Positions 1 to 9,587 of a stretch of DNA of 64,000 bases are shown piece by piece. A program made the position numbers and the translations under genes. Position 1 is the stretch's first letter. Every line of letters starts with the position of its first letter. The notes beneath the pieces were generated by a model. That model saw only the letters and a program-made list of their open reading frames with translations, was not told the origin of the DNA and searched no databases. This stretch comes from Phytopythium helicoides. Lineage: Eukaryota; Oomycota; Peronosporomycetes; Pythiales; Pythiaceae. Location of the stretch: assembly GCA_024867545.1 (NCBI GenBank), contig JANFNE010000009.1, positions 186,001 to 250,000 of the forward strand, given 5' to 3'.

Positions 1-228
1 CTGCTCTTTGTGGTCGCGATGTTCATCGACGACTGGGCCGAGTGCTGTCGAGACTTTCGCCGCAGCCAGTTCGTCAAGACCGCAGTGGACAAGAGCATCG
101 TCAAGCTCAAACAAAAGTACGCGCGGCGGAGGGAGAGCGCGGGGGTCTTCATCTCAAGGAGCCACGCTCTTTTCCGACTCGGAAGAGGAAGACGAGGAAG
201 CGTTCGGCCAATTGTCCGAGGGCTTTGA
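1..228 (+). CDS. 3' end of an unrecognised gene (partial)
   Basis: The window opens inside a coding region read in frame 1. It starts with a hydrophobic stretch (LLFVVAMFIDDW) followed by a basic, charged segment (VDKSIVKLKQKYARRRES), as in the cytosolic tail of a membrane protein. In frame 1 the reading continues to a stop at 228, but after about base 120 the composition becomes unconvincing. Frame 2 instead offers an acidic tail (FSDSEEEDEEAF) ending at 298, and frame 3 is open to 353. A short intron or a one-base error near 117-160 may therefore shift the true 3' end to 298 or 353. I do not recognise the family. It is convergent with the gene ending at 471. Confidence 0.45.
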   Translation: MLFVVAMFIDDWAECCRDFRRSQFVKTAVDKSIVKLKQKYARRRESAGVFISRSHALFRLGRGRRGSVRPIVRGL

Positions 229-470
229 CGAACGCGCCGCTGCTGCTCGCAATGTCCCCGGCCGCTCGAACTGCGAGTGCGGAAGCAGCTGCAGTTGATG
301 TAAGCGTCGAATTGAGTCCAGTCGAAGACGCGCACATGGACCGAGTAGCGTAGAGCGTGTTAGACGTTGTAGTTGATGTGTCGTAGATGTCGCTGTATCC
401 TATTTACACGAGCGTAGCTGCTCCATGAGCACTTTCATCGACAGCCAGGGTATTTTTCACTTTTCACGTG

Positions 471-1265
471 CTAGACACTCTGCACCGAGTCTGGGTCGGC
501 AGTTGTTGCGCCATCTCTCTGAGCTGGCCGAGAAGAAGGTGAGGAAGGCGAGCCGCTTCGAGGGGATGCAGAGCCGTCGACGATAGACACCTCGATCCGC
601 TCCATCTCCTGCGATACTGGTGCGGCTTGTTCATCAGCCGCGCCACCGCGCTCTAACGAAGTTTCCGTGCGAACCCCATCGTCCGAGGCAGCAGCTTGTC
701 GCGGCCGCAGCGAGTCTCCCTCCCCGACCTCATTGTGCTCGTCTGGGTCGTCCTCGTCCTCTGCTGCCGTGGGGATGTCCCTGTTGACGGCGTTGGACGG
801 CGTGGTCGCGAGCGCCTGGTGGTTGCTGTTCATGACCTTGTAGGGCCCCGCGCACATCTTGTCGTAGATGAGCAGCACCCATGCGACGACCGTGAGCACG
901 ACGAAGAGATAGAAGCGCGTGTTGAGCAGCTGCTCCTCCTGCGCGGCGTCGAAGCACTCGCACGAGTCCGAGAAGATGGTGGTCACGCACTCGTTGCGGA
1001 ACGTGCAGCAGCACGGCCGCAGCGTCGTCAGCACGTCGCCGCAGAACACGCCGGCCGACTGGTTGCGCACCGCCAGCGAGCAGTTGTCCGAGTTGCGGCA
1101 CAGCGCGCAGCCGTAGTCCGCGCGCGCATAGTACGCGTACAGGCTCTGCGCGTCCGCGTGCTGCTGGTGCTGGTGCATGTGGTAGTAGCCGCCGTCCTCG
1201 TGGGGCTCCGCGGCCGCCAGAGGGGCCAGCAGAGCCGCCACGAGTAGTAGCGCTAGTCGCGTCAT
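471..1265 (-). CDS. Single-pass type I membrane protein with cysteine-rich ectodomain
   Basis: The reading frame is open further upstream, but the ATG at 1265 begins an obvious signal peptide (MTRLALLLVAALLAPLAAA) and gives 264 aa. The ectodomain (about residues 20-115) is histidine/tyrosine rich, then cysteine rich, with clustered cysteines (GCALCRNSDNC, RPCCCTF, SCECF) and two possible N-glycosylation sites (NCS, NQS). One membrane span follows (FYLFVVLTVVAWVLLIY, about residues 120-137). The cytosolic tail of about 125 residues is acidic and Ser/Pro rich with no recognisable domain. The layout suggests a surface or endomembrane protein. I do not recognise a family. A 241-bp gap separates it from the next gene stop upstream, on the same strand. 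Confidence 0.7.
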   Translation of the reverse strand: MTRLALLLVAALLAPLAAAEPHEDGGYYHMHQHQQHADAQSLYAYYARADYGCALCRNSDNCSLAVRNQSAGVFCGDVLTTLRPCCCTFRNECVTTIFSDSCECFDAAQEEQLLNTRFYLFVVLTVVAWVLLIYDKMCAGPYKVMNSNHQALATTPSNAVNRDIPTAAEDEDDPDEHNEVGEGDSLRPRQAAASDDGVRTETSLERGGAADEQAAPVSQEMERIEVSIVDGSASPRSGSPSSPSSRPAQRDGATTADPDSVQSV

Positions 1266-1506
1266 GGTCGACGTGGTGGTGGTGACCTCGGAGACTGTGT
1301 CTTTGAGGGTTCTCAGGACCGAGGGTGGACCACATGAAAGTGTGATTGATGAACTGGGCTTCTGTGGGTAGTCAGCAGCTCCATTTGACTTCAACATGGC
1401 ATGCAATGCGAATGCTGATAGCCCTCGACGATGTGCAGACGTGAAAATGAATCTTTATTCCACCGAGAGATGCATCGAGCCTGTGCCCACATTGACAGCA
1501 TCCAGC

Positions 1507-3042
1507 CTAAGAGATGTTGGCGGGCTTGAAGACGTTGAAGCCGTCGCCCGCTGTGCTCACCAGCACACCGGGGACACTGGCTGTGGAAGTGCAGCTCCTT
1601 GATGTCTGTCTGGCCCTGGTGGATGAACAGGAGCTGCGGTGGCAGGTCGATCTTGTCGGCGCCGCCCGCCGACGCCTGCAGGCCTCGGGGTCCTCCTCGA
1701 CCGACATATCCCACACCGAGATCTGGTTGTCCGCGCCAGCGACCGCCAGCACCGACTCGTCCGTCGGGTGCCACTCGATCGACGTCACGGGTGCCGTGTG
1801 GTAGCGGAAGTGCGCCACCTGGGTTGTTGGCCTTGAAGTTGCGAAGGTCCCAGATCTTGAACGAGCCATCGTCCGAGCCCGAAGCGAGCAGGTACGCGAC
1901 GTTGCGGTTCCATGTGATCACGTTGACGTCGTCGTCGTGCGCCGTCACGTCGAGCATGCTGCCAGCCTTCTTTCGGGTGTCCCAAATGCGTACCGTGTGG
2001 TCTGCTGAGCACGACGCAAACACCGTTGCCTCCGTCGGGCTCCACTGCAGGTCCTCCACAGACGCCTTGTGACCCGTGAACGGCACCTTGTCGACGTTCC
2101 ACGAGCTCTCGGTGTTTTCCCACGAGTAGATGAACTTGCTGCAGTCTCCTGTGAGCAGCTTGCCAGCTTGCACCGGCGACCAGTCCATTGCAAAACCCTC
2201 GTCTGCGTGACCCGAGAAGGTGTAGATCGGTGTCTGCTTCGCAGGCAGCGGCGCCGAGAGCGTGCCGTTCAGCGACTGCAGCTGCAGGCCAATGTCGAAG
2301 AGGTGAACCTTCTTGAGGTCCTGACCAGGTAGCCACAATGTTGGACGACTGCGGCATTGAGCGAATGCGGTTGACACCACCACGGTGCGGGATCGAGCGC
2401 GACTCAAGCACCGGGTCGCCCTCCGTTTCATCGTCGTCATCATCATCCGACTCGTCGTCCGAGTTCTCGGGCTGCTTGGTCTTGTGCAGCTCGGACATTT
2501 TCATAACCGTGACCTGGTTGTCGTCCGGCTTAGCAGCCTGCGTGCCAGCTACGACGTACACCGTCATGGGGAACTGAGCAGCATGCGACGTGGTGCAGAA
2601 AGTCAGTCATGGAGCTGCCCGGCCAATCCTCCAAGGCTAATCCGGTCTCACCTGCGTGCGCACGGCGCCGAGGTTGTCGCGCACAACGTCAATACTGAGC
2701 GAGGGCCACTCGGCCGTCATGGCGTAGTACATGTCATACGCGCTGGCGTCGTAGTCGAGCACCTCGTCGTCCTCGAGCTTGTCCACACCTGGCATGAAGA
2801 CCTTCTTCACCGGCGCAGGCGCGTCCTCTCCGTCGTCCATGTCGACATCCTCCTTGGCGGACTGCTCGCCGTCGACCACCTCCTCGTCGCTGTTGCTCTC
2901 CACCATGTCCTCATCCTCGAGGTCGTCGCCGAACGGGTCCTTCAAACACGAGCTCCTCCGTCTTCTCCTCGCTCGCGTAGTTGCTGTGGCGCTTGCTGCC
3001 GCTGCCGAACTCCTCGGCCACGCGCTTCTTGTGGCTGCTCAT
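1507..3042 (-). CDS. GRWD1: GRWD1/Rrb1-like WD40 ribosome-assembly protein, frame broken by five indels
   Basis: Reassembled by eye across frames, this matches the glutamate-rich WD-repeat family, nucleolar chaperones of ribosomal protein L3 in 60S assembly. The start at 3042 gives a basic then acidic N-terminus, the family motif around AEWPSLSIDVV, a 78-nt intron (2574-2651, GTGAGA donor), then FPMTVYVVAGTQ as in homologues. WD repeats follow with WDTRKK, KIWDLRNF and SVWDM, and the family C-terminus LLFIHQGQTDIKELHFHSQC and LVSTAGDGF. The frame must shift near 2940, 2325, 1818, 1682 and 1580. Four shifts are one extra base in a G or C run and one is a missing base. The order of domains is otherwise intact, so sequence error is more likely than pseudogenisation. 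Confidence 0.85.
2574..2651 (-). other. Intron of the GRWD1-like gene
   Basis: A 78-nt phase-0 intron beginning GTGAGACC and ending CTCAG. Splicing joins VRTQ to FPMTVYVVAGTQ, the expected family junction. Confidence 0.75.
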
Positions 3043-3287
3043 GGCTGGCGCGGCTGCTTCTGCTCAAGGCGGCGGCACGAGGCGAGCAGCTACGACCGAA
3101 ATGGCTGGTCTTCATGTTGGCTCCATAAAAGCCGCAAATTCGAGAGCGGATTGGGTAAAAAGTATGAATTTTTAGCGAATCACCGCGCGACTTTCACTAT
3201 TTACGGACAGCCGCTCCACGTGAATAGGAGTTTCGGTGGTCCGACCAGCACTTTATCCACCACAGACGGCACCGAAGAGCTCCCCCC

Positions 3288-4450
3288 ATGCAGATCGGCT
3301 CGCTCGCGGCCGCTGCGCGCGTCCAGGCGCCGCCTGCGCGGGTTTTAGCTCGTGCTGCGAGTTCTTCGAGCGCCGGCAGTGATGCGCTCGTGCTTCGCGA
3401 GTCTGTGCGGTCAGTGGAAGCTGAGAAATGGGGGTTTACATGTTGTGGGTGGCTGCTGATGGAGGCGGTCTCATGACGGAGCAGGAAGATGGACTACGAC
3501 CACTACCTGTGCGGATTGCTGCTACCTATCAAGACGCGACCCGCCTTCTTTGCTATCGTAAGGGGAATGGGTGGATTTATCGTGCTCTTGGGTGGTGGAT
3601 GACGTTGGTTTGTGCTGGACAGCGAGCGATGAACGCAGAGGTGGCGAGCGTCAAGGACTCGATCCGCAGCAACCACTTGACAGGGCAAGATCCGCATGCA
3701 GTGGTGGCGAGAGCGTATCTACTCGCTCTACGAGTTCCAGGGCGAGGTCTCGCGCGAAACGCTGCTGCTGCGCGAGCTGGAGGCTGCCATCAAACAGCAC
3801 GGGCTCACCCGCCGGTGGTTCGAGCGAGTGCTCGACGCGCGCGACCAGGACCTGGACGTCGACCAGCCCGCATCAATGACTGAGCTGGAGACGTACGCCG
3901 ACAAGACGGCCGGCGTCCTTGATGTACCTCACTCTAGAATGTCTGGGCATTCGGGACAGCGCTGCGGATCGCGCTGCTAACCACGCCGGTATTGCGATTG
4001 GACTCGCGACGCTGCTACGCGGCACTCCCTTCCACGTTCAGCGCCAGCAGCTCTACTTGCCAGAGCAGTCCATGATGCAGGTGCGATTATCACATGGAAG
4101 CGAGTTACTGCCATTTCATTCTGACCCAGATGTGATGCGAATGATAGCATGGTGTTGCTCTGTACGATCTAATGGAGGCAGCGGAGAATCACGAGCAAGG
4201 CGCTAAGGCAGCTCCTGTGGTGTTTGAAGTCGCGTGCCGTGCAATGGAGCATCTTCGCCAGGCGCGCGCGCTGACAAAGGAAGTGCCAAAGCAGGCTCGC
4301 CCGGCGTTCCTGCCGCTCGTGAGCACGTCCATGTTCCTGGACGAGCTCGAGAAGGTCAACTTCAACGTGTTCGACCCTCGCCTGCAGCAGCGTAGCGTGC
4401 TGGACCTGCACTTCCAGGTGCTCAAGCACTACTTTTTGAGCAAATATTAG
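3288..4450 (+). CDS. NDUFAF6: NDUFAF6-like complex I assembly factor (squalene/phytoene synthase fold)
   Basis: Four exons: 3288-3409, 3485-3557, 3623-4080 and 4148-4450, with introns of 75, 65 and 67 nt whose junctions restore family motifs (SVRKMDYDHYLCGLLLP, FAI-RAMNAEVASVKDS, SMMQ-HGVALYDLM). The first 40 residues are Arg/Ala/Ser rich without acids, as in a mitochondrial transit peptide. The body follows human NDUFAF6 closely: RMQWWRERIYSLYEF, LTRRWFERVLDARDQDLD, YLTLECLGIRDSAADRAANH, and the ending VNFNVFDPRLQQRSVLDL. Two +1 frameshifts are needed, near 3683 (GGG run) and near 3914. NDUFAF6 is a matrix-side factor for early complex I assembly and lacks prenyl synthase activity in animals. 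The family call is firm; the role is by homology. Confidence 0.85.
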
Positions 4451-4635
4451 CATGCGAGAGCTGCATCGATACAATAAAAACGACACTGCGCTGGCGCAAA
4501 AGTGGAAAAGGATACCGGCGTCCTGTTGCTTCGATTAGATGCCCGCCGAGCGCCCATGCAAAACAAGTAGAGGAGTCGCTCGGTGCGAGCGGGATCAGGT
4601 GCACTTACTTTTTTTGCGAGGGTGGCTCCCTGTCC

Positions 4636-5439
4636 TTATATCCGCTGCTTTTTGTAGTTGCTGTCTCCGCTCTGTCCGCCTTGCTTGTGCTGTTGTTGCT
4701 TCGATTGCTGTTGCTGCTGCTGCTGCTGTTGCTGCGGTTGTAGGGGCTGGGTGCTTCCACCGGCGCCGGTCCCCCGCCGCTTGGCGTCGAGCGCCGCGAG
4801 CTGTCCCTGCAGCTGGTCCTTCTTGAGCTTGACTCGGTTCTCAAACTCAAAGCCGCTCTTGAAGTAGTCTAGACGCGACGGCGCCGAGATGTGCAGCAGC
4901 TCCTCCTCAATGGCGCACGCCTGCAGCAAATCAGGTCGGGTGTCAGCTTTTCCCCCCCTTCCTCGTTCCAACCGCGCCAAAAACTCAGCAGCACGCACCA
5001 CTTGCAGCAGGTCTTCGTACGTCGCGCAGCGGCTCGTGTAGGCGTCCCGGATCTTGGAGCGCACGGCCTGACGCTCCTCGATGGTCAGGTACATGCGCCA
5101 GTCCTGCATGGGCGCCGCCGACTGCGAGACGCTGCGCGTGGCAGCCACAGGCGCCTCCGCCCGCGGCGCCCTAACGCGCTCCCTCGGAACGCCTGCGGGC
5201 CGCCGACGCCGCCCTGTGGGCCGCTCGGTCCGGTTGTACGCGCCGGAGCTCGTCACGGCGCGCAGCATCTGCGGCGGGTTGGTGCTCGGCGTCGCGTGCA
5301 GCACCGGCGGGATCGAGGCCATGCCAACTCCCAGACTGCCGCCCGCGCCCCCGCTCAGCGTGCGCTTGAGCGACGGGATCGTCGTCGTCACGGGCGCCGC
5401 GCCGTTCGGCCCGCCCTCCTTCATAGGCGCCAGGTTCAT
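4636..5439 (-). CDS. MED15-like KIX-domain protein with polyglutamine tail
   Basis: The ATG at 5439 (MNLAPMKEGG) is chosen because the upstream in-frame extension is AT-rich and non-coding in character. Residues about 100-180 read DWRMYLTIEERQAVRSKIRD, then EELLHISAPSRLDYFKSG, the two halves of a KIX domain like that at the N-terminus of Mediator subunit 15. They are interrupted by a stretch that fits a 78-nt in-frame intron (GTGCGT..CTGCAG, about 4922-4999). The C-terminus is Gln rich with an 11-residue polyQ run, then Lys/Gln, ending at 4636. Mediator tail subunits bind transcription activators in the nucleus. KIX plus polyQ supports MED15, but the protein is short (about 240 aa spliced), so a stand-alone KIX cofactor is possible. 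Confidence 0.65.
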   Translation of the reverse strand: MNLAPMKEGGPNGAAPVTTTIPSLKRTLSGGAGGSLGVGMASIPPVLHATPSTNPPQMLRAVTSSGAYNRTERPTGRRRRPAGVPRERVRAPRAEAPVAATRSVSQSAAPMQDWRMYLTIEERQAVRSKIRDAYTSRCATYEDLLQVVRAAEFLARLERGRGGKADTRPDLLQACAIEEELLHISAPSRLDYFKSGFEFENRVKLKKDQLQGQLAALDAKRRGTGAGGSTQPLQPQQQQQQQQQQSKQQQHKQGGQSGDSNYKKQRI

Positions 5440-5891
5440 TTGCTCGCTCGGTGGCGTCCGGTGGATTTTCTCGGCAAATGAGAGGCAAGGGAGCAAAAAA
5501 ACAAAACAGGCGAGCAAAAAGCACAAAAAGGCAAAACAAAAAAAATGGACCCTGTTCAAATCGATTTCAAAACGAAAAATCATTTTCGACAGGGTTTTGA
5601 GTATCTTGATGTTTGTATACCACGACATTTTGCTAGTCGCCGTTCCGGTCATAAAACCTCAGTTTTTTCAATATTTTGACGAGGTTCTTTTAAAAACTGC
5701 AAGGTGTTTTGAAATATACTGAGGTTTTACAAAAATAGCTGTAGGTTTTTCGATTTTTTTTTTTTTTTTTTTTTTTGGAGGCTCCCATGGGATAAGAAGA
5801 GCGGCGAGGGGGAAGGGAGCGAGGGGAGGGGAGGGGAGGCGACAAAACCGAAAGTTTTTTTTGCATATAGTGAAACCAAGAGTAACAGCGC
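5440..5891 (-). other. AT-rich gene-free stretch with 23-T homopolymer and GGGGA repeats
   Basis: No credible ORF. It contains A/T-rich DNA with direct repeats of the type AGGTTTT, a run of 23 T at 5754-5776, and then a purine-rich GAGGGGAGGGGAGGGG block near 5818-5838. It separates the start of the KIX gene from the end of the next gene on the same strand, so it probably holds the KIX-gene promoter. Long homopolymers here are also likely places for assembly error. Confidence 0.6.
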
Positions 5892-5995
5892 CTACATGCG
5901 GAACATGTGTGACGAGGAGCTATAGCGTACGTGGCCAAGCCCACTCCATGCCGCACGCTGATCCAGCTGCATCCTCGACATGACTCGCTTGGTAT

Positions 5996-6718
5996 CTACT
6001 GCGTCGACGCATGGGGCCACACGACGGGCTGGAACGCGTCGCAGAACTCGTCGAAGCGCAGGTCCATGGCCGCCTCCAGCTGCCGTGCTGTCGGTCCATG
6101 CAAACCGGCCGATCCACGCTGCTGCTGCTGCTTCCACTGCATGGCCAGCTCTCGAGTCCTCGCAGCCTCGATCTCTTGCTGCAAATGCACGGCACGGCTG
6201 TTGACGGCCACTACTGGCGTCTGCTGCTTCTGAAATGGACGGCGTGCCGAACTCGCCTGCTTGCTCTTCCTCTGCGAACCGTTTCGATGTGGTCTGCGCT
6301 TTTTGTCTCGACTGCTGTCGCTGCTGTCGTCGTGCTGCTCGTCTCGGCGACTCGCACGACCTCCAGCTCGCCGCAAGAGCCGCTCGCGCCACTCGTCCGT
6401 CAGCACAAACCCGTACTCGTACTCTTCGTCCTCTTCTTCCTCTCCACCACTCGGCTCTCCTCCCATCATATCAGTGGGACCAGCCAGCCCATTCGCATCG
6501 TCGCGGCCTTCCCACGCTTCATAGCGCCCAGCAACAACCGGCGCCGCTGGAATCCCAAACGCTGGAGCCTGCAGACCTCGTCCGTCGCCCAAACTTCGCC
6601 CACCAATCGCCACCGGGAGCTCCGTAAAGGGCGTGAGCCAGCGACGCCGGTCCTCGCTCTGGAACACGCGCGGCCAGGCCTCTACGAACGGGAACGGCGG
6701 CGGGATGAAGCCCTCCAT
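5996..6718 (-). CDS. Uncharacterised acidic/coiled-coil protein
   Basis: Uninterrupted 240-aa ORF starting MEGFIPPPFPFVEAWPRVF. The N-terminal third is Pro/Gly rich with aromatic residues. The middle has an acidic patch followed by EYEYGFVLTDEWRERLLRR, then a basic serine-rich segment (RDKKRRPHRNGSQRKSKQ) resembling a nuclear localisation signal. The C-terminus is a probable coiled coil (LQQEIEAARTRELAMQWKQQ) ending in a short conserved-looking block (RQLEAAMDLRFDEFCDAFQP). I do not recognise the family; the charge pattern suggests a nuclear protein. It is divergent from the BCCIP-like gene, 147 bp between starts. Confidence 0.65.
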   Translation of the reverse strand: MEGFIPPPFPFVEAWPRVFQSEDRRRWLTPFTELPVAIGGRSLGDGRGLQAPAFGIPAAPVVAGRYEAWEGRDDANGLAGPTDMMGGEPSGGEEEEDEEYEYGFVLTDEWRERLLRRAGGRASRRDEQHDDSSDSSRDKKRRPHRNGSQRKSKQASSARRPFQKQQTPVVAVNSRAVHLQQEIEAARTRELAMQWKQQQQRGSAGLHGPTARQLEAAMDLRFDEFCDAFQPVVWPHASTQ

Positions 6719-6865
6719 GATATCACGCTTTACGCGCAGCGCTCATCGCGTGTGGTCCACTCTATTCCATTTATGTGGCCCACCCCACTCAACCCATGCC
6801 AGTCAGTCGTAGCTCTTCGTGGCTGGCAGTCGACGACTTGCTCTGGAGCTGCTCGCTGCGACCTG
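6719..6865. promoter_or_regulatory. Shared divergent promoter region (147 bp)
   Basis: The only DNA between the ATG at 6718 (minus strand) and the ATG at 6866 (plus strand), so both promoters must lie here or within the coding regions. It contains CTCTATTCCATTTATG at about 6760-6775, which resembles the CATTCC/CATTT initiator-type element of oomycete promoters. That resemblance is from memory and unverified. Confidence 0.4.
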
Positions 6866-7855
6866 ATGCCGCCGCAGAAGAAGCGCGGGCGCGAAGCCAA
6901 GAGCGGCAAGCAGCCGGCGAGCTCGAGTGCCGAGCATGAGACGAGCCACGAGGGCGAGGAGGTCGAGATGATGGAGCAGGACGACTCGGACGACGACTCG
7001 GACGACGACGATGACGATGACCTGACGTTCGCGGCCAAGGACTCGGACGAGGAGGACGACGAGGACTCGGACGAGGACATGGAGGACGCCGGACAGGATG
7101 GAGCGGCCGATGGACGCAGCGTGAACGTCGAGTTCGTGTTCTCGGACCCCAAGGAGGCGCACTTCCACAGCGTCAAGCAGTTCCTGCTCGCCTACATGCC
7201 ACCCACGCAGCCGTTTGACGTCTCGGGGCTCGCCGACGCCATCGTCAACCAGGTCACCACGGGCACCATGGTCTGCGTCGAAGGAGAGGATGACGTCTAC
7301 GGCTTCATCACAGCGCTGAGTCTTCAGCGATACGCCCAGGTGCCCAGCGTGCAGCAGATTCTCCAGTACGTGACCAAGAAGTGCCCGCCCGCTGAGCTTG
7401 CGCAGCTGCAGCAGATCCTGAACTCCAAGTCGGTTGGCCTCGTCGTCAACGAGCGCATGGTGAACTTGCCGTACCAGCTCGTGCCGGCGATCCATTCGGC
7501 GCTCCACGAGGACATTGAGTGGGCGATCGAGAACGAGGACACGCCCGAGCTCCGTGCGAGCTTCAAGTTTGACTACTTCTTGCTGCTGGCGTCATGCTCA
7601 GTTGAAAAGAGCGGAAGTGGCGGCAGCAAGAGCAGTAAGAAGACCAAGACGGCGTACGAGCAGACTGTCAAGCTGTTCAACAACTTTGAAGACGAGTTCC
7701 TCGAGCAGGAGGCAACGCTTTCGTTCTCTTTTGACACCCCAGTGGGCGACCGCGAGCGTGTCGACAAGACGAGCAAGTCGACCGTCGTCATGTTGATTGA
7801 GCGTGCCAAGCACAAGGCGGCGCTGTCCCAAATCGCTGCCATGATCAATGCCTAA
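6866..7855 (+). CDS. BCCIP: BCCIP/Bcp1 family protein
   Basis: A 329-aa single-exon gene. The chosen ATG gives MPPQKKRGREAK, a basic nuclear-localisation-like start; the ORF is open further upstream but overlaps the divergent promoter and gene. Residues about 30-90 are an acidic Asp/Glu/Ser tract. The BCP1 domain follows: VNVEFVFSDPKEAHFHSVK, then VTTGTMVCVEGEDDVYGFITA, VGLVVNERMVNLPYQLVPA, FDYFLLLASC, and the conserved ending FEDEFLEQEATLSFSF...VMLIERAKHK. The family acts in nuclear export and ribosomal protein uL14 chaperoning in yeast, and in BRCA2/p21 partnership in animals. Length and motif order are normal. Confidence is high for the family, moderate for the exact role. Confidence 0.93.
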   Translation: MPPQKKRGREAKSGKQPASSSAEHETSHEGEEVEMMEQDDSDDDSDDDDDDDLTFAAKDSDEEDDEDSDEDMEDAGQDGAADGRSVNVEFVFSDPKEAHFHSVKQFLLAYMPPTQPFDVSGLADAIVNQVTTGTMVCVEGEDDVYGFITALSLQRYAQVPSVQQILQYVTKKCPPAELAQLQQILNSKSVGLVVNERMVNLPYQLVPAIHSALHEDIEWAIENEDTPELRASFKFDYFLLLASCSVEKSGSGGSKSSKKTKTAYEQTVKLFNNFEDEFLEQEATLSFSFDTPVGDRERVDKTSKSTVVMLIERAKHKAALSQIAAMINA

Positions 7856-7890
7856 TACATTCGCCGTCGCCTATTTAGACCTTGAATCGT

Positions 7891-9401
7891 CTACTCGTCC
7901 TGCACATTGCGTTCAATCCAATCCTTCGCGAGCCCAATGCTGTTGCGAAGGCGGCGCAGCTCCCGCTCTTCTTCCGGTCGAAGAAACCGTTTGGACATCG
8001 CACTGACGCTCAAAAGTGCGTCCCTGTCCTCGTTGATATCGTTATTCGAGGTCGTAGATCTATCGTCGTCGCTAAACGCAATTTGAGACGCTCTAGAAAT
8101 GCCTCGCTTCCATCGCGACGGACTTGATCGGAGCGGTGATAGCGGCACACGCTCCCAGTGTTGTTGGCCTGCGCCGATATTGCGTGGGCTTGTAGTCTCA
8201 ACAGTTAATGGAGCAACTCGCTTCTGCTGTCGCTGCTGTTGCATGCTGAGAGCTCGGTCAACAGAAGCTTGAGGGAGCAAGCGCAATTTTTGTTCGAATG
8301 CGCGAAGCTTTGCGCGTTGTCGAGTCATTGGCGACAGAAGATGCGTCGAAGACTCAACTTTGCTCAAAGCTGCGAACATCTTCGCGGAAGCGCCACCCGC
8401 TTGGCTTTGGGGTAATCCCAAGGTCCACTCTAGCATCGGGTAGCTTTTGTACTTGCATAGCCGGCATTCACCGCTCCCCGCGCTGAGTAAGTTGTGTTGG
8501 GTCTCTTGCTGCAGCTGCTTTACAGCGTCCAGAACAGCGCTTTCGGCCTGCTCTCGTTGTCTTTGAATGGTCATACGTTTTTCTCGATGTAAATCTGCCA
8601 CTTTTGCCTCGTACTGCTGTGCCAAAATCTCCAGCTGCACTTTGTAGCTCTGTCAAGGTGAATTGCAAAGCGCAACTGATCTTGTTGGTACCGCCTACTT
8701 ATACATAGTTCGCCAAGACCGCTTACCTCTTCGATGAGCAGAACTTGTGCTTCCAGTTGTTGTTGCTGGCGCACCCTGACTGCTTGTACATCCTCAATGG
8801 CACGCTGTAGGCTAGCTTCGCGTTGGTTGGTATCTGAAAACATGCACGACTCGCTAAGAACTGCTATCGCGATTTCATCCCACCTGCAAAACCCACTGGC
8901 GTCGCGCTGAGCTGACAAGGGCTCAACTTGCTGACACAACGAGCGAATCTGGTCATCGATTTCCTGCTGCAAAGGGCTGGCTGATGACGTTTGCTGGAGC
9001 ATTGATGGCTCGTGGGTCGCACTGTACCGTCGAGTGCAGCTTTTCGTAGATTGGTTCGACTGCGCACTCGCTTTTCCACTGCAACTACGCTTTTCTTCCT
9101 CATCTCTAGACGTGACAAGAGGTTTCTTGTAGTGGTGGACTTTGGCTGACATCGACCTTTCCTTGGTCCTCTTGGACTGTGGTGAGCATGCACGTTCTTG
9201 GTTGAGGAAGATGCGCCGCAATCGGCGGAACTTGGCCTGTGCGTGTTTGTCCCCAAAAAATCTTCCACTCATGCTATCGTCTTCATCATCGCTGCTTCGC
9301 CCATCGCTGCTCTCCTCTTCCGATGAGGTCGATAGCACCGCTGAGCGACGACGACGTCTCCACTCTGCCGAGCTGTCATCACTACTGCCACTGCTGCTCA
9401 T
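7891..9401 (-). CDS. Uncharacterised serine-rich coiled-coil protein
   Basis: The start at 9401 (MSSSGSSDDSSAEWRRRRRS) leads into a Ser/Asp/Glu-rich region with basic clusters. Coiled-coil segments follow (SPLQQEIDDQIRSLCQQVEPL; IEDVQAVRVRQQQQLEAQVLLIEEV). A GTAAGC..GACAG intron (about 8656-8727) joins LLIEE to SYKVQLEILAQQYEAKVADL, and a 63-nt in-frame intron near 8827-8895 is plausible. The C-terminal half continues with helical Gln/Glu-rich sequence, a CxxC (GECRLCKYKSYP) and the ending RRLRNSIGLAKDWIERNVQDE. No domain is recognised. Convergent with BCCIP, 35 bp between stops. Confidence 0.6.
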
Positions 9402-9587
9402 TGCGTCGCTTCAAAAGTGCTGAGTGTGCGGCGTTGACCGTTATTCGTGTATCAACGTGTTTCGCGGGGTTTTCGGCCCTTTCTCTCAAATGCTTCTTTC
9501 TCCGCTACTGTCGCCACCTCCACATCAGTTCTTCACCAGCCCCACCGAGAGCAAAAGCAAGCAGAGTTGTAGCGGAGTGAACCAAGC

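Noticed and set aside
6011..6865. Upstream in-frame extension of the BCCIP-like ORF (285 extra codons)
   Set aside because: It overlaps the opposite-strand gene at 5996-6718 and its promoter; the BCP1 family begins near the ATG at 6866.
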